A stretch of DNA of 64,000 bases from Luoshenia tenuis (lineage in GTDB: Bacteria; Bacillota; Clostridia; Christensenellales; GCA-900066905), in the NCBI RefSeq assembly GCF_014384745.1, contig NZ_JACRSO010000002.1, forward strand, positions 310,001 to 374,000, read 5' to 3'. The notes beneath the pieces are model-generated. The model was not told where the DNA came from, searched no databases, and worked only from the letters and a program-made list of their open reading frames with translations. Of the stretch, positions 18,483 through 26,162 are shown piece after piece; the stretch's first letter is position 1, and every line of letters starts with the position of its first letter. A program made the translations under genes and the position numbers.

Positions 18483-18512
18483 TTGCAAAAAGGGCGGCTT
18501 GCGTGCTATACT
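18483..18512 (+). promoter_or_regulatory. guaA promoter
   Basis: TTGCAA and TATACT are 18 bases apart. The predicted transcript has a leader of about 75 bases before the guaA ATG. Further upstream (18299-18482) I see no gene and no purine riboswitch. Confidence 0.6.
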
Positions 18513-18537
18513 TTTGCCAATGTAATTGTTTATCTGC

Positions 18538-18560
18538 AAAGCCCGGCCACGCTGGGCTTT
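18538..18560 (+). other. Hairpin in the guaA leader
   Basis: AAAGCCC and GGGCTTT can pair across a nine-base loop, about 35 bases before the ATG. No T-run follows, so it is not an obvious terminator. It may only stabilise the messenger. Confidence 0.35.
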
Positions 18561-18594
18561 ACACGGTTATCAGCCAAATTCAAAGGAGGAACTT

Positions 18595-19899
18595 ATGCAA
18601 CAGGATATGATCGTCGTTCTGGATTTAGGGAGTGAGGACAATACCCTCATCGCCCGGGAGTTACGCAGCCTGGGCGTGTACAGCGAGATCCATCCCCACG
18701 ACATTACCGCGGCCCAGTTAAAGGCGCTGCCCAACGTGCGGGGCATCATTTTAAACGGCGGCCCCAACCGGGTGGTCGACGGGGTGAGCATTGACGCATC
18801 TAAGGCCGTTTATGAAAGCGGGCTGCCGCTGTTTGCCGTTGACCACAAAGGGCAGATCCCCCAAAATCTGGAGCGTTGGCCCAAGGACGCGGGGCAGCTG
18901 CGCGATACGCTGCGCGCGTTTACCTTTGAGGCCTGCAAGGCCCAGGCCAACTGGAATATGGAAAACTTCATCGCCGACCAGATCGAGCTAGTGCGCGAAC
19001 AGGTAGGCGATAAAAAAGTGCTGCTGGCCCTGTCCGGCGGGGTGGATTCCTCTGTCGTGGCGGCGCTGCTGCTCAAGGCGATCGGCGATCAGCTCACCTG
19101 CGTGCACGTCAACCACGGGCTGCTGCGCAAGGGCGAGGCCGAGCAGGTGGTTGAGGTCTTCCAAAAACAGCTGGGCGCCAACCTGGTGTATGTGGACGCC
19201 AGCGAGCGGTTCCTCGGCAAGCTTGCAGGCGTGGCCGACCCGGAGCAAAAGCGCAAGATCATCGGCGCCGAATTTATCCGCGTGTTTGAAGAGGAGGCCC
19301 GCAAGCTGGATGGCATCGAGTTCCTGGCCCAAGGGACCATCTACCCCGATATCGTGGAAAGCGGCACCAAGACGGCTAAAATGGTCAAATCCCACCACAA
19401 TGTAGGTGGGCTGCCGGATGACCTGCAATTTGAGCTGGTGGAGCCGCTCAAGATGCTGTTCAAAGACGAGGTGCGCGCCTGCGGCGTGGCACTGGGCCTG
19501 CCGGACAACATGGTCTACCGCCAGCCCTTCCCCGGCCCGGGTCTGGGGGTGCGCTGCCTGGGCGCCATCACCCGCGAGCGGCTGGAAGCCGTGCGTGAGA
19601 GCGATGCGATCCTGCGCGAGGAGTTTGCAAACGCGGGCCTGCAGGGCAAGGTTTGGCAGTACTTCACCGTGGTGCCGGACTTCAAGTCCGTTGGCGTGCG
19701 GGATAACGCCCGTAGCTTTGAATATCCGGTGATCCTGCGCGCGGTCAACACCATTGACGCGATGACCGCCAGCATCGAGCCGCTGGACTGGGCACTGCTG
19801 GAGAAGATCACCCAGCGCATCACCCACGAGGTGCCGGGCGTGAACCGCGTCCTTTACGACCTGACGCCAAAGCCGGTCGGGACGATCGAGTGGGAGTAA
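18595..19899 (+). CDS. guaA: GMP synthase with a reduced, catalytically dead glutaminase domain
   Basis: The C-terminal ~310 residues are an intact XMP-amidating ATP-pyrophosphatase: PP-loop LSGGVDSSVVA (residues 146-156), LAQGTIYPDIVESG, KSHHNVGGLP, PFPGPGLGVR, and the ending KPVGTIEWE. The N-terminal class I amidotransferase domain is cut from about 200 residues to about 110. It starts normally (VVLDLGSEDNTLIARELR) and keeps GIILNGGPN, but where GuaA has the catalytic Cys (…GVCYGMQ) this protein has FAVDHKGQ, with Asp83 at the cysteine position. It then skips to ANWNMENFIADQI, losing the His-Pro-Glu block. At 434 residues it is ~80 short. The frame is uninterrupted, so this is not a frameshift. 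It should need free ammonia or a separate glutaminase. GGAGG precedes the ATG. Confidence 0.92.
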   Translation: MQQDMIVVLDLGSEDNTLIARELRSLGVYSEIHPHDITAAQLKALPNVRGIILNGGPNRVVDGVSIDASKAVYESGLPLFAVDHKGQIPQNLERWPKDAGQLRDTLRAFTFEACKAQANWNMENFIADQIELVREQVGDKKVLLALSGGVDSSVVAALLLKAIGDQLTCVHVNHGLLRKGEAEQVVEVFQKQLGANLVYVDASERFLGKLAGVADPEQKRKIIGAEFIRVFEEEARKLDGIEFLAQGTIYPDIVESGTKTAKMVKSHHNVGGLPDDLQFELVEPLKMLFKDEVRACGVALGLPDNMVYRQPFPGPGLGVRCLGAITRERLEAVRESDAILREEFANAGLQGKVWQYFTVVPDFKSVGVRDNARSFEYPVILRAVNTIDAMTASIEPLDWALLEKITQRITHEVPGVNRVLYDLTPKPVGTIEWE

Positions 19900-19910
19900 A
19901 AGTAGAAATA

Positions 19911-19941
19911 AAAAAAAGGGAGCATTTGCTCCCTCTTTTTT
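19911..19941. terminator. Bidirectional terminator between guaA and the MerR gene
   Basis: GGGAGC-ATTT-GCTCCC is flanked by an A-run on the left and a T-run on the right, so it can end both convergent transcripts. Confidence 0.85.
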
Positions 19942-19961
19942 ATACGATCCGCCGCCACAAA

Positions 19962-20831
19962 CTAATCATGATGAAAATAGTACCTCAGCGCCCTTGCGAT
20001 ATATTCCGCCGCCCCCTCCCCGTACTTTTGTTCTGTGAATTGAATGACTTCATCGTTGCCGTAACTATCGATCACCATGTCCCAAAAGCCCTCGCCCATA
20101 TCCAAGCCCAGGTTCGTTTCCCCGGCATAGGCGACGATGCGGCCCGCCGCTTCCTGCACCCGCGCGCAGGCGGCGTCTTGCCGCATATCGCGGGTCAACT
20201 CCTGATACAGCGCGTCGCTGTGGCTCAGCACCTCATCCATGTTCTCCTTTAATTGATCCGCCCTTTCCATCAGTTCGGAAAAGTGTTCCAGGTTGTACTT
20301 CATAGCCTCGGTGTACTTCTCTACGCTTCCAAACTGCTTGACGGCGATGGGCGCCAGTTTATCCTGATCCTCCCGCACTTTTTGTATAAACTGCTCAAAT
20401 TTCTCTATACTTCCCCAGTGTTTGATCACGTCCTCCTCTTTGCGCGCCTTAAAATCTTCCAGCGCGCTAATATATTCGCTCATATCAAATTCCTTAAAGC
20501 TCATGCAATCTTCTCCTTTTTCCAGGCGGCCCAACAGCTTGATCAGCCCGTCGATACGGTTGCGCCTGATCTCCAGCAGCGTTTTTTGCCTTTTAAAGGC
20601 CTCGATCCGATCAAAATCCGGTTGATCCAGCAACTGCCCAATATCTCTGAGCTTAAAATCCAGCTCCTTAAAAAACATGATCTGCTGGAGCCGTTGCAGG
20701 TCTGCCTCGCCGTACAGACGATAGCCGGACGCTGTGCGCTCCGAAGGCTTCAGCAGGCCGATCTCATCATAATATTGCAGCGTCCTTGTGCTCAGTCCCG
20801 TCAACTTTGCAACCTGGCTGATGGTTCGCAT
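19962..20831 (-). CDS. MerR-family regulator with TipAS-like effector domain
   Basis: The N-terminal winged helix reads MRTISQVAKLTGLSTRTLQ with YYDEIGLLKPSERTASGYRLY, the classic MerR signature. It is followed by a dimerisation helix (residues about 78-110) and a C-terminal ~140-residue all-helical TipAS-type domain (KHWGSIEKFEQF, QFGSVEKYTEAMKYNL, YIARALRYYFHHD). TipAS domains bind thiopeptides or other drugs in known members. The ATG at 20831 fits the family; an in-frame GTG at 20840 is better placed for AAGGA and is the alternative. No transporter lies beside it, so the target may be its own promoter or distant genes. Confidence 0.88.
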   Translation of the reverse strand: MRTISQVAKLTGLSTRTLQYYDEIGLLKPSERTASGYRLYGEADLQRLQQIMFFKELDFKLRDIGQLLDQPDFDRIEAFKRQKTLLEIRRNRIDGLIKLLGRLEKGEDCMSFKEFDMSEYISALEDFKARKEEDVIKHWGSIEKFEQFIQKVREDQDKLAPIAVKQFGSVEKYTEAMKYNLEHFSELMERADQLKENMDEVLSHSDALYQELTRDMRQDAACARVQEAAGRIVAYAGETNLGLDMGEGFWDMVIDSYGNDEVIQFTEQKYGEGAAEYIARALRYYFHHD

Positions 20832-20917
20832 GCCGCGCACCGCCTTTCCTTAAAATGTACAGAAAAACCATTGCGAGCTTTTGCCGGCAATGCTCCTTTT
20901 GGCCTCCCTGCAGTACA

Positions 20918-20948
20918 AGCGTACACTATCACCTAACGTATGAGTCAA
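20918..20948 (-). promoter_or_regulatory. MerR-type long-spacer promoter with dyad
   Basis: On the minus strand TTGACT is separated from a weak -10 (TACGCT) by 19 bases. The spacer carries an imperfect dyad (ACTCATACG…GTGATAGT). Stretched, dyad-containing spacers are the hallmark of promoters remodelled by MerR-family activators, so autoregulation of the adjacent gene is likely. Confidence 0.5.
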
Positions 20949-21063
20949 GGTATTTTTTTAATCTGCCTGGAAAACGCCGGGCTAAAGCAGGCATCTGTTT
21001 GTTCGCTATCGGAGCCGATCCATGGTATGATGGAGGTGAAAATGGAATTGCATTGGAGGGTAC

Positions 21064-21624
21064 ATGAAAGATTACCGGAGAAAAGATCCGCGTTTTTCGC
21101 TTTGCGGGTTAAACTGCGCCCTTTGCCCCATGCACCTTGGCAGCTATTGCCCCGGCTGTGGCGGCGGCGAAGGGCACCAAAGCTGTGCGGTGATCCGTTG
21201 CAGCCGGGAGCAGGGCGAGATGGATTACTGCTTTGAATGCGCACAATTCCCTTGCCCGCGCTACGACAGCCTGACCGAATACGATTCTTTTATCCCCCAC
21301 CGGCACATGGTGCGCGATCTTAAGCGCGTTCAGCAGATCGGCCCCGCCGCTTATGGCGAAGAGCTGGAGCAAAAATTGGCTATCCTGCAGCGCTTACTGG
21401 AGCACTATAACGACGGCCGGCGCAAGACGTTTTATATTGCGGCGGTATCCCTGCTGGATCTATCCGATCTTTCAGCGGCGATGGACGAGTTAAATCGTTT
21501 CTCCATCTCCGCACAAGACGCCTCCATTAAGGAGATGGCCGCGTTTGCTGTCGCGCGCTTAACTGCGCTTGCCGGGGAAAAGCAGATAGAGCTGAAGCTG
21601 CGCAAAAAGCCAAAATCAAGGTAG
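21064..21624 (+). CDS. DUF3795 domain-containing cysteine-rich protein
   Basis: A 186-residue protein whose first 70 residues hold the DUF3795 cysteine pattern: LCGLNCALCPMHLGSYCPGC, then SCAVIRCSRE and YCFECAQFPCPRY. These cysteines suggest a zinc or iron-sulfur site. The C-terminal half is helical with no recognisable motif. GGAGGGTAC precedes the ATG. It is a single gene, ended by the hairpin at 21659. The family is widespread in anaerobes and its function is unknown. Confidence 0.82.
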   Translation: MKDYRRKDPRFSLCGLNCALCPMHLGSYCPGCGGGEGHQSCAVIRCSREQGEMDYCFECAQFPCPRYDSLTEYDSFIPHRHMVRDLKRVQQIGPAAYGEELEQKLAILQRLLEHYNDGRRKTFYIAAVSLLDLSDLSAAMDELNRFSISAQDASIKEMAAFAVARLTALAGEKQIELKLRKKPKSR

Positions 21625-21658
21625 CCGCTGCTGCCCTTTTCGTATACTGATATTAAAT

Positions 21659-21684
21659 GAGGGCGGCCAATGGGCCGCCCTCTT
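21659..21684. terminator. Terminator between the DUF3795 and nitroreductase genes
   Basis: A 10-bp GC-rich stem (GAGGGCGGCC) with a four-base loop lies between convergent genes. T-content after it is moderate on both sides. Confidence 0.7.
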
Positions 21685-21696
21685 ATTCATGAAGTA

Positions 21697-22281
21697 CTAT
21701 TCAACCACAAAAATCCGACCGGCGCGCCGCGGCTTGCCCTCACCGATCTCTCCATCCGGGTATCCCAGGCATATGCTGCACCGGGCGACGTATTCCGGGT
21801 CGATTCCCGCCCTCGCCATCAGCGCCTGTCCCTGCTCAGTAGCAAAAGTATCCTCCGCACGTGTAACATGCACGCTACCTACGCCCAGGGACCAGGCCGC
21901 CAGCATCAGGTTTTGGGCCATTACCGTACAATCGTTAATGCCCCAACGGTGTCCCTCCGGCGCAAAAATCGTTATAACGGTGGGTGCGCTATAAAATGCG
22001 CTTTGAAGCGAATCATCCTCTGCGATGCTGATCTGCTTTTCGTTGACGATATGCGCGCCGGGTTTGAGCGCGCCCCCGAAAATTTTACGATTTATGCGCC
22101 CCATATCTTCGTTTGCCTGCGCATCTTGGCAAACCAGCATGATGGCCGATTGGCGGCCGCCTGCACTGGGCGCCCAGAGCCCCGCTTCAAGGATCTGGCG
22201 CAAGTGTTCAGGCGAAAGCTGTTGGGATTTGAAGCGCCGCACGGAGCGCCGCGACATTATATTTTCCACTACCGCATTCAT
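21697..22281 (-). CDS. Nitroreductase-family FMN protein
   Basis: A 194-residue protein of the NADH/FMN nitroreductase fold. FMN-binding landmarks are IMSRRSVRRFKSQQL (residues about 8-22), LEAGLWAPSAGGRQSA, and near the C-terminus LGVGSVHV and CLGYPDGEIGEGKPRR. The ATG at 22281 follows AGGAAG, and a good promoter lies 44 bases upstream. The electron acceptor cannot be deduced; members reduce nitro compounds, quinones or take part in cofactor chemistry. Confidence 0.9.
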   Translation of the reverse strand: MNAVVENIMSRRSVRRFKSQQLSPEHLRQILEAGLWAPSAGGRQSAIMLVCQDAQANEDMGRINRKIFGGALKPGAHIVNEKQISIAEDDSLQSAFYSAPTVITIFAPEGHRWGINDCTVMAQNLMLAAWSLGVGSVHVTRAEDTFATEQGQALMARAGIDPEYVARCSICLGYPDGEIGEGKPRRAGRIFVVE

Positions 22282-22324
22282 TATTGCAACTTCCTTTCCG
22301 GCCCAACGCGGCCGCTTTTTCTTC

Positions 22325-22353
22325 ATCATATAAAAAGCAATGCAGCCGCGCAA
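22325..22353 (-). promoter_or_regulatory. Nitroreductase promoter
   Basis: On the minus strand TTGCGC and TATGAT are separated by 17 bases, 44 bases upstream of the ATG. Confidence 0.5.
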
Positions 22354-22609
22354 GTACGCACAATTTTGTTCTCAGGTTACCTATGCGTAACTATAACCGA
22401 GGCATATACGTAACAGCACGCCAAGCAGCATCCGCTGATGCGTTGCGCTAAATAGTGCTCTGGCGCCGAAGATGGCTTTTGACCCCATTCCCATCCTCAA
22501 AAAAGCATAACATACAACTAAATATTTTTATCTTCCTGTCCCTAAAATGCCGCAACCGGCCTGGCTGGGGGCGTTTGGGTGCCAACGCCTATCCGTGGCT
22601 GTAAATTAA
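22354..22609. other. Intergenic stretch without a recognised gene
   Basis: About 255 bases between the nitroreductase promoter and the polyol-operon promoter. I find no convincing reading frame, RNA gene or strong hairpin. Part of it is AT-rich (22500-22550), unlike the surrounding GC-rich DNA. Confidence 0.5.
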
Positions 22610-22638
22610 TTGACACCCCCATTTTTGTTGGTTATACT
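22610..22638 (+). promoter_or_regulatory. Promoter of the polyol/tetrose operon
   Basis: A consensus-like promoter, TTGACA-17-TATACT, followed by a 115-base leader. The leader holds a nine-bp hairpin (22685-22706, GGGG loop) and two copies of TTTAGGA(C/T)GTTT at 22642-22653 and 22735-22746. Confidence 0.8.
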
Positions 22639-22759
22639 CAATTTAGGACGTTTTGCAATGGACTAAAGGGGTAAAGCGTTCGTGGGGTGGTTTGGGGAAG
22701 CCACCCGCGTTACAAGGGGTACACGGCAAGCTATTTTAGGATGTTTAAGGGAGGAATGA

Positions 22760-23851
22760 ATGTTGAGTACACTACCGGAAAAAATGAAGGCAATCGTCGC
22801 TTATGCGCCGGGTGATTACCGTTTTGAAATGGTGGACACCCCCCGCGCGGGCGAGGGCGAAATGGTGCTCAAGGTAGAGGCGTGCGGCATCTGCGCGGGC
22901 GATACCAAGGCTTTTGCGGGCGCGCCCAGCTTCTGGGGCGGAGACGGCAATCCCCCGTATATCAAGGCGCCGATGATCCCGGGCCACGAGTTTGTGGGCA
23001 CGGTGGTGGAGATCGGCCCCAACGTCAAGGGCGATTGGAAGATCGGGGACCGCATCTGCCCCGAGCAGATCGTTCCCTGCGGGGAATGTATGTTCTGTAA
23101 GACCGGGCGGCACTGGATGTGCGAAAAGCACGATCTGTTCGGCTTCCAGAATAACGTCAACGGCGGCATGGCCGAGTACGTAAAACTGACCAAAGAGGCG
23201 CTGCCCTACCGCGTGCCGCAGGATATGCCCATCGCGCAGGCCGCGCTGATCGAGCCGTACGCCTGCTCTTTCCACTGTGTGGAGCGCGCCCAGGTCAAGA
23301 CTACGGATGTTGTGGTGCAATCCGGGGTAGGCACGCTGGGGCTGGGGATGATCGGCGCGCTGCGCCAGGCTAACCCCAAGTGCCTGGTGGCGCTGGACAT
23401 GAGCGACGAGCGGCTGGCCAAGGCCAAGGCCTTTGGCGCGGACATCGTGATGAACCCCGGCAAGGAAGACGTGGTGGCCAAGATCAAGGAGATGACCGGC
23501 GGTTATGGGTGCGATATCTATATCGAGGCCACGGGCCATCCCTCCAGCGTACAGCAGGGGCTGGAAGCCATCCGCAAGATGGGCCGGTTTGTGGAGTTCA
23601 GCGTGTTTGGCGACCTGGTAAAGGTGGACTGGTCCATCATCAGCGACCGCAAGGAGTTGGACCTGCTGGGCTCGCACTTGAGCCCGTTCTGCTACGACAC
23701 GGTAATCGAATGGATCGGAAATGGCAAGTTGCCCACCGAGGGCGTGGTCACACACCAGCTGCCGCTTGAGAAATGGGAGGAAGGCTTCCATATCGCCAAG
23801 ACCGGCGAAGGCGGCGCGCTGAAGGTCGTTCTGGTTCCGGGCATGGAATAA
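22760..23851 (+). CDS. Zinc-dependent alcohol dehydrogenase (polyol dehydrogenase-like)
   Basis: A 363-residue medium-chain dehydrogenase. The catalytic zinc site is CGICAGDTKAF (Cys about 41) with GHEFVGTVVEIG. The structural zinc cysteines are CGECMFCKTGRHWMC (residues about 106-120), and the NAD-binding loop is VQSGVGTLGLGMIGA, then LDMSDERLAKAKAFGAD. It resembles threitol/erythritol and sorbitol-type dehydrogenases that make a ketose from a polyol. AAGGGAGG precedes the ATG by five bases; a second in-frame ATG at 22784 is possible. It is the first gene of a four-gene operon with DhaK, DhaL and RpiB homologues, so the product is probably a tetrulose or similar ketose for phosphorylation. 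Confidence 0.9.
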   Translation: MLSTLPEKMKAIVAYAPGDYRFEMVDTPRAGEGEMVLKVEACGICAGDTKAFAGAPSFWGGDGNPPYIKAPMIPGHEFVGTVVEIGPNVKGDWKIGDRICPEQIVPCGECMFCKTGRHWMCEKHDLFGFQNNVNGGMAEYVKLTKEALPYRVPQDMPIAQAALIEPYACSFHCVERAQVKTTDVVVQSGVGTLGLGMIGALRQANPKCLVALDMSDERLAKAKAFGADIVMNPGKEDVVAKIKEMTGGYGCDIYIEATGHPSSVQQGLEAIRKMGRFVEFSVFGDLVKVDWSIISDRKELDLLGSHLSPFCYDTVIEWIGNGKLPTEGVVTHQLPLEKWEEGFHIAKTGEGGALKVVLVPGME

Positions 23852-23878
23852 GACAAAGGATATAAGGGGGAAATGAAT

Positions 23879-24877
23879 ATGTTGCAACGCATCATGAATC
23901 AGCCGGACGATATTGTAGACGAGATGCTAAAAGGCTTTTTAAAAGCCCATAGCGAACTGGTGGAAAAGACCGAGAATCCCAGGGTCGTCAAGGCCAAGGA
24001 CATCCCCGAGGGCAAGGTCGGCGTGGTGACCGGCGGCGGATCGGGCCACAAACCCGCCTTTGTGGGTTATGTGGGCAAAAATATGTGCGATGCCGTGGCC
24101 GTGGGCGAGATCTTCTCCTCCCCCACCGCCGCCGCGTTCCTGGATGCCTTTAAGGCTGCCGATCAGGGCAACGGCGTGGCCTGCTTGTACGGCAACTACT
24201 CCGGCGACAATATGAACGTGAAGATGGCTGTAAAGATGGCCAAAAAGCAGGGCATCACGGTCAAGACCGTGGTGGCCAATGACGATGTGGCCTCCGCCCC
24301 CAAGGATCAGCGCGAAAAGCGGCGCGGCGTAGCCGGCGAGGTGCTGATGTGGAAGGTGGGCGGCGCCAAAGCTTCCAAGGGCGGCAGCCTGGACGAGGTG
24401 ATCGCCGCAGCGCAAAAGGCCATCGATAACACCCGCAGCGTAGGCATTGGGCTTACCCCCTGCACGCTGCCGGCCGTGGGTCACCCGAACTTTGAGATCA
24501 AAGAGGGCACGATGGAAGTGGGCATCGGCCACCATGGCGAGCCGGGCATCGAGGTATGCGCGCTGGAGACCGCCGATAAGATGGCCAAGCGCATGGTGGA
24601 TACCGTGGTGCCGGATTATCCCTTTGAGGCGGGCGACGAAGTGGTGGTGCTGGTCTCCGGCCTGGGCGCGACCCCGGTGATGGAGCTGTATGTGCTCTAC
24701 GATGAGATCGATAAACTGCTCAGCGAAAAAGGCATCAAGACCCATAAGGCCTATGTGGGCAACTACTTTACCTCCCTTGAGATGATGGGCGCCACGCTGA
24801 CGGTGATGAAGCTGGACGACGAGCTCAAAGAGCTGATCGACATGCCGGCCAACTGCATGGGCTTAACGCAGTTCTAA
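23879..24877 (+). CDS. DhaK-type ketose kinase subunit
   Basis: A 332-residue homologue of the substrate-binding subunit of dihydroxyacetone kinase. Landmarks are VGVVTGGGSGHKPAFVGYVG, CLYGNYSGDNMNVKMA, and GIGHHGEPGIEV, which contains the histidine that forms a covalent hemiaminal with the keto substrate. The second ATG (23879) is chosen because AAGGGGG is eight bases before it; the first (23873) is only two bases away. With a dehydrogenase and an RpiB homologue beside it, the substrate is more likely a C4 or longer ketose than dihydroxyacetone. The DhaL subunit follows after 14 bases. Confidence 0.93.
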   Translation: MLQRIMNQPDDIVDEMLKGFLKAHSELVEKTENPRVVKAKDIPEGKVGVVTGGGSGHKPAFVGYVGKNMCDAVAVGEIFSSPTAAAFLDAFKAADQGNGVACLYGNYSGDNMNVKMAVKMAKKQGITVKTVVANDDVASAPKDQREKRRGVAGEVLMWKVGGAKASKGGSLDEVIAAAQKAIDNTRSVGIGLTPCTLPAVGHPNFEIKEGTMEVGIGHHGEPGIEVCALETADKMAKRMVDTVVPDYPFEAGDEVVVLVSGLGATPVMELYVLYDEIDKLLSEKGIKTHKAYVGNYFTSLEMMGATLTVMKLDDELKELIDMPANCMGLTQF

Positions 24878-24891
24878 GGAGGGGCGCGAAG

Positions 24892-25530
24892 ATGAGCGTA
24901 TTTCAAAATAAAGACGGCAAACCCGTATTGCTGGCTATGGTCAAGGCCATTCAGGATAACAAGGCCTATCTGGGCGAGGTGGACGGCCTGATCGGCGACG
25001 GCGACCACGGCATGAACATGAACAAAGGCTTCAGCCTGTTTGAAAAGCGGTTTGCCGATACCGATTTCACCTTTACAGAAGGATTAGACGAACTGGGCAA
25101 TATCCTGTTTGCGGAGATCGGCGGCTCCATGGGCCCCATCTACGGCACGATCTTTATGGATTCCGCCGAGGCAGGCGAGGACTTAGAGGAGATCGATGTA
25201 CAGCAGCTGCATGATATGCTGGCTGCGGGCCTGGAAGGGCTGCAGGGCATCGTGGAGGCGCAGGTAGGCGATAAGACGCTGGTGGATACCTTAAGCCCCG
25301 CTGTAGACGCCCTGAAAGCGGCCGCGGATGCGGGCAAGCCGTTGCCCGAGGCGTTGGAAGACATGAAAGCGGCCGCTCAGGCGGGCAAAGAATCCACCAA
25401 GGACATGGTGGCTAAATACGGCCGCTCCAGCCGGCTGGGCGAGCGCTCCCGCGGGGTGCTGGACGCCGGCGCTACCAGCTGCTGCATCATCTTAACGGCG
25501 ATGGCGGACGCGATCGCCGCACAGCTGTAA
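24892..25530 (+). CDS. DhaL-type kinase nucleotide-binding subunit
   Basis: A 212-residue homologue of DhaL, the all-helical ADP/ATP-binding subunit. The magnesium-binding aspartates are in VDGLIGDGDHGMNMNKGF (residues about 28-45). GGSMGPIYGTIFM and GRSSRLGERSRGVLDAGATS form the nucleotide lid. No DhaM (phosphotransferase donor) gene is present here, which suggests either direct ATP use or a donor encoded elsewhere. GGAGG precedes the ATG. Acts with the DhaK-type subunit upstream. Confidence 0.92.
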   Translation: MSVFQNKDGKPVLLAMVKAIQDNKAYLGEVDGLIGDGDHGMNMNKGFSLFEKRFADTDFTFTEGLDELGNILFAEIGGSMGPIYGTIFMDSAEAGEDLEEIDVQQLHDMLAAGLEGLQGIVEAQVGDKTLVDTLSPAVDALKAAADAGKPLPEALEDMKAAAQAGKESTKDMVAKYGRSSRLGERSRGVLDAGATSCCIILTAMADAIAAQL

Positions 25531-25559
25531 ACGCGGCTTTACGGAAAGGAAGATATGGA

Positions 25560-26015
25560 ATGAAACTGATCATCGGTTGCGACGAGGCGGCCTATAATCT
25601 TAAAATGGTCATCATCAAGCATCTGGAGGAAAAGGGCTACGAGGTGGACGATTTTGGCGCCGCCAAGGGCGAGACCGTGCTCTACCCCGATGTGGCCTAT
25701 AAAGTAGCAGGCGAAGTGGCCAAGGGCAACTACGAAAAAGGTATTTTGCTGTGCGGCACGGGAATCGGCATGTGCATCTGTGCCAACAAGGTGCCGGGCA
25801 TCCGCGCGGCGGTGTGCCACGATCCCTACAGTGCCGAGCGCGCTCGCAAGAGCAACGATGCGCAGATCATGTGCATGGGCGAGCGGGTGATCGGCGTGGA
25901 GCTGGCCAAGTATCTGGTGGATATCTGGCTGGGGTGCGACTTTGCCGGCGGTGGATCGGCGCCCAAGGTAGCCCGCATTATGGAGCTGGAAAAGGAATAC
26001 CAGCAAAGGGCCTAA
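25560..26015 (+). CDS. RpiB/LacAB-family sugar-phosphate isomerase
   Basis: A 151-residue isomerase of the RpiB fold. The N-terminus reads MKLIIGCDEAAYNLK, where aspartate 8 is the conserved ring-opening residue. The catalytic cysteine is in LLCGTGIGMCICANKVPGIRAA, and NDAQIMCMGERVIG completes the site. It could isomerise ribose 5-phosphate, but its place after a dehydrogenase and ketose kinase suggests it converts the phosphorylated ketose (for example erythrulose 4-phosphate) to the aldose phosphate. AAAGGA precedes the ATG at nine bases. It is the last gene before a terminator. Confidence 0.92.
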   Translation: MKLIIGCDEAAYNLKMVIIKHLEEKGYEVDDFGAAKGETVLYPDVAYKVAGEVAKGNYEKGILLCGTGIGMCICANKVPGIRAAVCHDPYSAERARKSNDAQIMCMGERVIGVELAKYLVDIWLGCDFAGGGSAPKVARIMELEKEYQQRA

Positions 26016-26035
26016 TAAAAGAGCCTAAGCGATAG

Positions 26036-26075
26036 AAACAGCGGCGCAGGGATATTTTCCCGCGCCGCTGTTTTT
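26036..26075 (+). terminator. Terminator of the polyol/tetrose operon
   Basis: AACAGCGGCGC pairs with GCGCCGCTGTT, extended by an inner GGGA/TCCC stem, and ends in TTTTT. Confidence 0.88.
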
Positions 26076-26106
26076 ATTATCTCTTCCTTTTACTTATGAG
26101 ACAGCA

Positions 26107-26141
26107 AAAACCCCGCACTGCAACTGCAGGTGCGGGGTTTT
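26107..26141 (-). terminator. Terminator of the kdp operon
   Basis: AAAACCCCGCAC pairs with GTGCGGGGTTTT across an 11-base loop; the minus-strand exit is a T-run. It lies 21 bases after the kdpC stop. Confidence 0.85.
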
Positions 26142-26162
26142 AAAGACTTCAGTGTAATCCGG

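Noticed and set aside
18299..18594. Purine riboswitch upstream of guaA
   Set aside because: The conserved core sequences and three-stem layout are not present; only one small hairpin is seen.
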